From: Acidobacteriota bacterium
GTDB lineage: Bacteria > Acidobacteriota > Vicinamibacteria > Vicinamibacterales > 2-12-FULL-66-21
Assembly: GCA_003222675.1 (NCBI GenBank)
Contig: QHWT01000060.1
Coordinates: forward strand, 1 to 64,000
Length of the DNA: 64,000 nucleotides
Direction: 5' to 3'
Shown here: piece by piece, positions 60,999 through 64,000 of the stretch
How positions within the stretch are numbered: the stretch's first letter is position 1
How the letters are laid out: every line of letters starts with the position of its first letter
Made by a program: the position numbers and the translations under genes
Notes under the pieces: model-generated
The model's input: only the letters and a program-made list of their open reading frames with translations
Told to the model about the DNA's origin: nothing
Databases searched by the model: none

Positions 60999-61739
60999 GT
61001 GTCCGTTGAACCATTGAAGGAAGGCCAGACGTCGCTGGAGAAGGCGCTCGAGGTCTGCGAAGCGCTCGCGGGAGCGAAACGCGGCCTGAGCGTCACCGAG
61101 CTGTCGCGGGCCGTCAACCGGCCCGTCTCCACCGTGCACCGACTGCTGGCGGTCCTGAAACGCCGCGGCTACGTGCGGCAGGAAGAAGACACAGCCCGCT
61201 ACACGCTGACGCTCAAGATGCTCGATCTGAGCTTCCGCCTGCTGGGACGATCCGAGCTGCGGCTGCACGCCTATCCCGTACTGCGCGAGTTCGCCCTGCG
61301 CGGCGGGCCCCGCGCGTTCATGGCGATGCCGTCGGCCGGCGAGGTCACCTACGTGTGGAAAGCGGGACCCGACGAAGTGAGCATGCACACTGCCTACGGC
61401 CGGGAGATGCCGGGGCACTGCGCGATGTTCTTCCAGGAAACCCCTGCGCGACGACTGAGCTGCGTACGGCTCGCCAACGCGCGGGACGCGGTGCAGGCCG
61501 ATCGCGTGCTCCTGCGGTTCGGGCCGCCGGAAACATCACACGGCGCGCAGCGCCTGCTGTGCACCTGCGCGCCCGTCCACGATTACACGGGACGCGAGGT
61601 CGCGCGCGTCGGCGTTTTCGCACACGGCGCGAGCGAATCGCCGTTTGTTGGCGAGCAGCCGAAGAGCGCCATCGAGCTCGCGCGCCTCATTTCATTGAGG
61701 CTTGGACACGTGTCGGGCCTCGCGGCCAATGTTCAATGA
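60999..61739 (+). CDS. IclR-family transcriptional regulator
   Basis: 246 residues from GTG 60999; a TTG three codons earlier is an alternative. The winged helix domain (about 8-75) contains SLEKALEVCEALAGAKRGLS, VTELSRAVNRPVSTVHRLLA and VLKRRGYVRQEEDTARYTL. The effector-binding domain follows with the expected MLDLSFRLLGRSELRLHAYP, VLREFALRGGPRAFMAMPSA, YGREMPGHCAMFFQE and APVHDYTGREVARVGVFAHG. IclR proteins commonly control aromatic or acyl-CoA catabolism. It is divergent from the barrel/plastocyanin/two-component operon and could control it. The ferredoxin and nuoB-nuoI genes follow on the same strand. Confidence 0.92.
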   Translation: MSVEPLKEGQTSLEKALEVCEALAGAKRGLSVTELSRAVNRPVSTVHRLLAVLKRRGYVRQEEDTARYTLTLKMLDLSFRLLGRSELRLHAYPVLREFALRGGPRAFMAMPSAGEVTYVWKAGPDEVSMHTAYGREMPGHCAMFFQETPARRLSCVRLANARDAVQADRVLLRFGPPETSHGAQRLLCTCAPVHDYTGREVARVGVFAHGASESPFVGEQPKSAIELARLISLRLGHVSGLAANVQ

Positions 61740-61815
61740 TCAATGTTCGATGTCCAATCGTTGAAAAACGCGAGATCCGAAGCGTGAGCACGCTGAGCAT
61801 TGAACGTTGAACATT
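61727..61815. repeat. Inverted CAATGTT heptamer block
   Basis: CAATGTT, CAATGAT, CAATGTT and CAATCGT units in 7-nt steps at 61727-61760 are mirrored by TTGAACGTTGAACATTG at 61800-61816. The block lies after iclR and before the ferredoxin gene. Confidence 0.65.
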
Positions 61816-61838
61816 GTTTGTTTTCGGAGGGATTGAGT

Positions 61839-62099
<261 letters not shown>

Positions 62100-62100
62100 G

Positions 62101-62190
62101 CTGCCAGCCACCAGCCGCCAGCTTTCAGCAGCTGGCAGCTAACGGCTGGAAGCTGATGGCTGGAAGCTGATAGCTGGAAGCTGGAAGCTT
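62101..62190. repeat. Inverted block of AGCTGGAAGCTGAT-type repeats
   Basis: The left side has CAGCCAC/CAGCCGC units, and the right side GCTGGAAGCTGATG (two heptamers) repeated with small changes. The sides are complementary in type. It fills the gap between the ferredoxin and nuoB. Confidence 0.7.
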
Positions 62191-62191
62191 A

Positions 62192-62727
<536 letters not shown>

Positions 62728-62731
<4 letters not shown>

Positions 62732-63198
62732 ATCGCGTCGTGCGTTTTCTCAAATCGATCCTGCTGATCGATCTGATCAAGGGCATGCGCGTGACGCTGC
62801 GCTACGCGCCGCAACCCGCGTTCACGTTTCAATATCCCGCCGAACGCCGTCCTGTGGCGGCGCGGTTCCGCGGCATTCTCCGCCTCCAGGTCGAGCCCGA
62901 GACCGGCGCACCGACCTGCATCGTGTGCGACCAGTGCGCCAAGGTGTGTCCCGACGATCTGATCGCGCTCGGCGGCCACCGCGAACCGGGGCAGAAGATC
63001 AAGATCCTCGATTACTTCGATTTCAATCTCTCACGCTGCAGCTTCTGTGGCCTGTGTGCGGAAGTCTGCCCGACGCGGCCCATCAAGGCGCTCATCATGA
63101 GCGAAGACTACGAGCTCGGCAGCTACACGCGCGATCGCCAGGTACTTCGGATCGACGAGATGTACGACGGCCTCCCGATCGAGAATTACGTCCGCTGA
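62728..63198 (+). CDS. nuoI: NADH-quinone oxidoreductase subunit I
   Basis: 156 residues from GTG 62728, overlapping the nuoB stop. It carries two [4Fe-4S] clusters: C64, C67, C70, C74 ([12 protein letters not shown]) and C104, C107, C110, C114 ([12 protein letters not shown]). The N-terminal amphipathic helix ([20 protein letters not shown]) docks it to the membrane arm. The segment [18 protein letters not shown] is characteristic of NuoI. It passes electrons to the N2 cluster of NuoB. Pairing with NuoB without NuoCD is unusual. It is followed by a heptamer array and a TPR gene. Confidence 0.95.
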
Positions 63199-63212
63199 GA
63201 TTCGGTATTCCG

Positions 63213-63325
63213 CGCCACGTACCCCGCACCCCGCACCCCGCACCCCGCATCGCGCACCCCGCACCCCGCATCCCGCACCCCGCACCCCGCATCCCGCACC
63301 CCGCACCCCGCATCGCGCACCCCGA
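63213..63325 (+). repeat. Heptanucleotide array, GCACCCC/GCATCCC type
   Basis: About 15 units of GCACCCC with GCATCCC and GCATCGC variants in 7-nt register, between nuoI and the TPR gene, ending a few bases before the TPR gene's -10 element. The same heptamer forms the right arm of the block at 46914-47059. Confidence 0.92.
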
Positions 63326-63332
63326 TCTTTGC

Positions 63333-63338
63333 TATAGT
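63333..63338 (+). promoter_or_regulatory. Candidate -10 element (TATAGT)
   Basis: TATAGT lies 9 nt before ATG 63348 and immediately after the GCACCCC array, so the -35 region would be repeat DNA. A leaderless mRNA is implied. Confidence 0.4.
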
Positions 63339-63347
63339 CCGCCAATC

Positions 63348-64000
63348 ATGCGCAGGACCTGCCTGCTGGCCGTCCTCTCGACCGCGCTCCTGATTCCGTT
63401 GATCCTCGTCGCGCAGGGGCCTCAGTCCGCCACGGGAGAGATCGAACTTCAGCTTGGCGATCTGCTGGCCGGCGAGGCGCGATTCCGCGAGGCGGTCGAC
63501 TCATATCGACGTGCGGTTGCCGGCGCAGGGGAGGACGGCGCGCTCCGCCGGCGGGCGCAGGCGGGACTCGTGCTGGCGCTGCTGCGCACGGGCGATTTTG
63601 CGAGCGCGCGCACGGAGGCGCAGCAGCTGGTCGCTGCCGATGGCGGCAATGCGCGCGCGCTCGCGCTGTTCGCGGACACGCTGTGGGCGTCAGGGCTGTT
63701 CGAAGAAGCAGAAGTCGCGTACGAGGACGCGCTCAAAGCAGACGCGGGAGAAGCGCGCGCCCATCACGGCCGCGCGCGCATGCTGACCGCGCGAAGCCGG
63801 CTGGGAGACGCGCTCGTCGAGGCGCAGGAAGCGCAGCGTCTGGCGCCGCGTGAAGCGGAATACCATCACGACGCCGGCGTGATCTACGAGCGGCAGCACC
63901 GCTTCGAGGAAGCCGCCGCCGCATTCGGCAACTACGTCAATCTGCTCCCGAACAAGGATCGCAGCGACAAGGCGGCGTGGACGCGTGCCGAGGTCCGCTT
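63348..64000 (+). CDS. Secreted TPR-repeat protein, N-terminal part (3' end outside window)
   Basis: 217 residues visible, open at the window end. A signal peptide (TCLLAVLSTALLIPLILVAQ) is followed by tandem TPR helices: IELQLGDLLAGEARFREAVD, SYRRAV; AQAGLVLALLRTGDFASART; LALFADTLWASGLFEEAEVA; AHHGRARMLTARSRLGDALV; YHHDAGVIYERQHRFEEAAA. TPR arrays of this kind mediate protein contacts in the periplasm. It is not closely similar to the two TPR paralogues at 3139 and 9242. The true length and any C-terminal domain cannot be seen. Confidence 0.85.
   Translation, partial: MRRTCLLAVLSTALLIPLILVAQGPQSATGEIELQLGDLLAGEARFREAVDSYRRAVAGAGEDGALRRRAQAGLVLALLRTGDFASARTEAQQLVAADGGNARALALFADTLWASGLFEEAEVAYEDALKADAGEARAHHGRARMLTARSRLGDALVEAQEAQRLAPREAEYHHDAGVIYERQHRFEEAAAAFGNYVNLLPNKDRSDKAAWTRAEVR

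Overview
The window looks like a high-GC chromosome segment of an Acidobacteriota-type bacterium, most likely a Vicinamibacteria relative. This is an inference from gene content: Oar-like TonB-dependent receptors with an N-terminal carboxypeptidase-regulatory domain, a MacB/FtsX permease of the acidobacterial 'ADOP' type, many secreted TPR proteins, and intergenic spaces filled with short tandem and palindromic repeats. No rRNA, tRNA, CRISPR array, phage module or complete insertion sequence was recognised.

Layout. 1-3.0 kb: the end of an aldehyde dehydrogenase and a hybrid sensor kinase. 3.1-13.1 kb, all minus strand: two TonB-dependent receptors alternating with secreted TPR proteins and a phosphodiesterase/TPR fusion; the second receptor is frame-disrupted. 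13.4-18.0 kb: acyl-CoA chemistry (two thiolases, an isocitrate/isopropylmalate-type dehydrogenase, a 3-hydroxyacyl-CoA dehydrogenase). 18-26.7 kb: a beta-helix fragment, folE, a BtuF-like protein, a Lon-substrate-domain protein, a MoxR-like AAA/VWA pair, a glycerophosphodiesterase and a BON-LysM protein. 26.8-36.8 kb: an M49-like metallopeptidase, the pyruvate dehydrogenase complex aceE-aceF-lpd, a UdgB-like uracil-DNA glycosylase and lipA, which makes the lipoyl group that E2 needs. 36.8-41.1 kb: UPF0173 hydrolase, O-methyltransferase, Dabb protein and ADOP permease. 41.0-49.2 kb: a box-type aerobic benzoyl-CoA cluster (boxR divergent from boxC-boxB) with an enoyl-CoA hydratase remnant, an aldehyde dehydrogenase, a kynureninase-like enzyme and a second 3-hydroxyacyl-CoA dehydrogenase. 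49.3-53.6 kb: a 3-keto-disaccharide hydrolase/TIM-barrel divergent pair and a BlaI/BlaR1-type pair with a readable operator. 53.7-60.9 kb: a low-complexity basic protein, a cupredoxin/DUF5777 pair, and a tightly coupled outer-membrane protein, plastocyanin-like protein, sensor kinase and NtrC-type regulator operon. 61-64 kb: IclR regulator, ferredoxin, nuoB-nuoI and the start of a TPR protein.

How the parts may work together. BoxB and BoxC open the ring of benzoyl-CoA. The thiolases, the 3-hydroxyacyl-CoA dehydrogenases and the aldehyde dehydrogenases could carry the product down to acetyl-CoA and succinyl-CoA. BoxA and a benzoate-CoA ligase are not in the window. PDH plus LipA supply acetyl-CoA from pyruvate.

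Three cross-cutting patterns are the most interesting. (1) Many intergenic gaps hold heptanucleotide tandem arrays with a different heptamer at each site, often as inverted pairs between convergent genes. (2) REP-like palindromes sit between genes and also inside coding sequences. (3) Many start codons lie 6-9 nt after a good -10 element, which suggests leaderless mRNAs. Several genes (TonB receptor 2, UPF0173, boxB, hydratase remnant, sensor kinase) carry indels; whether these are real or assembly errors cannot be settled here.
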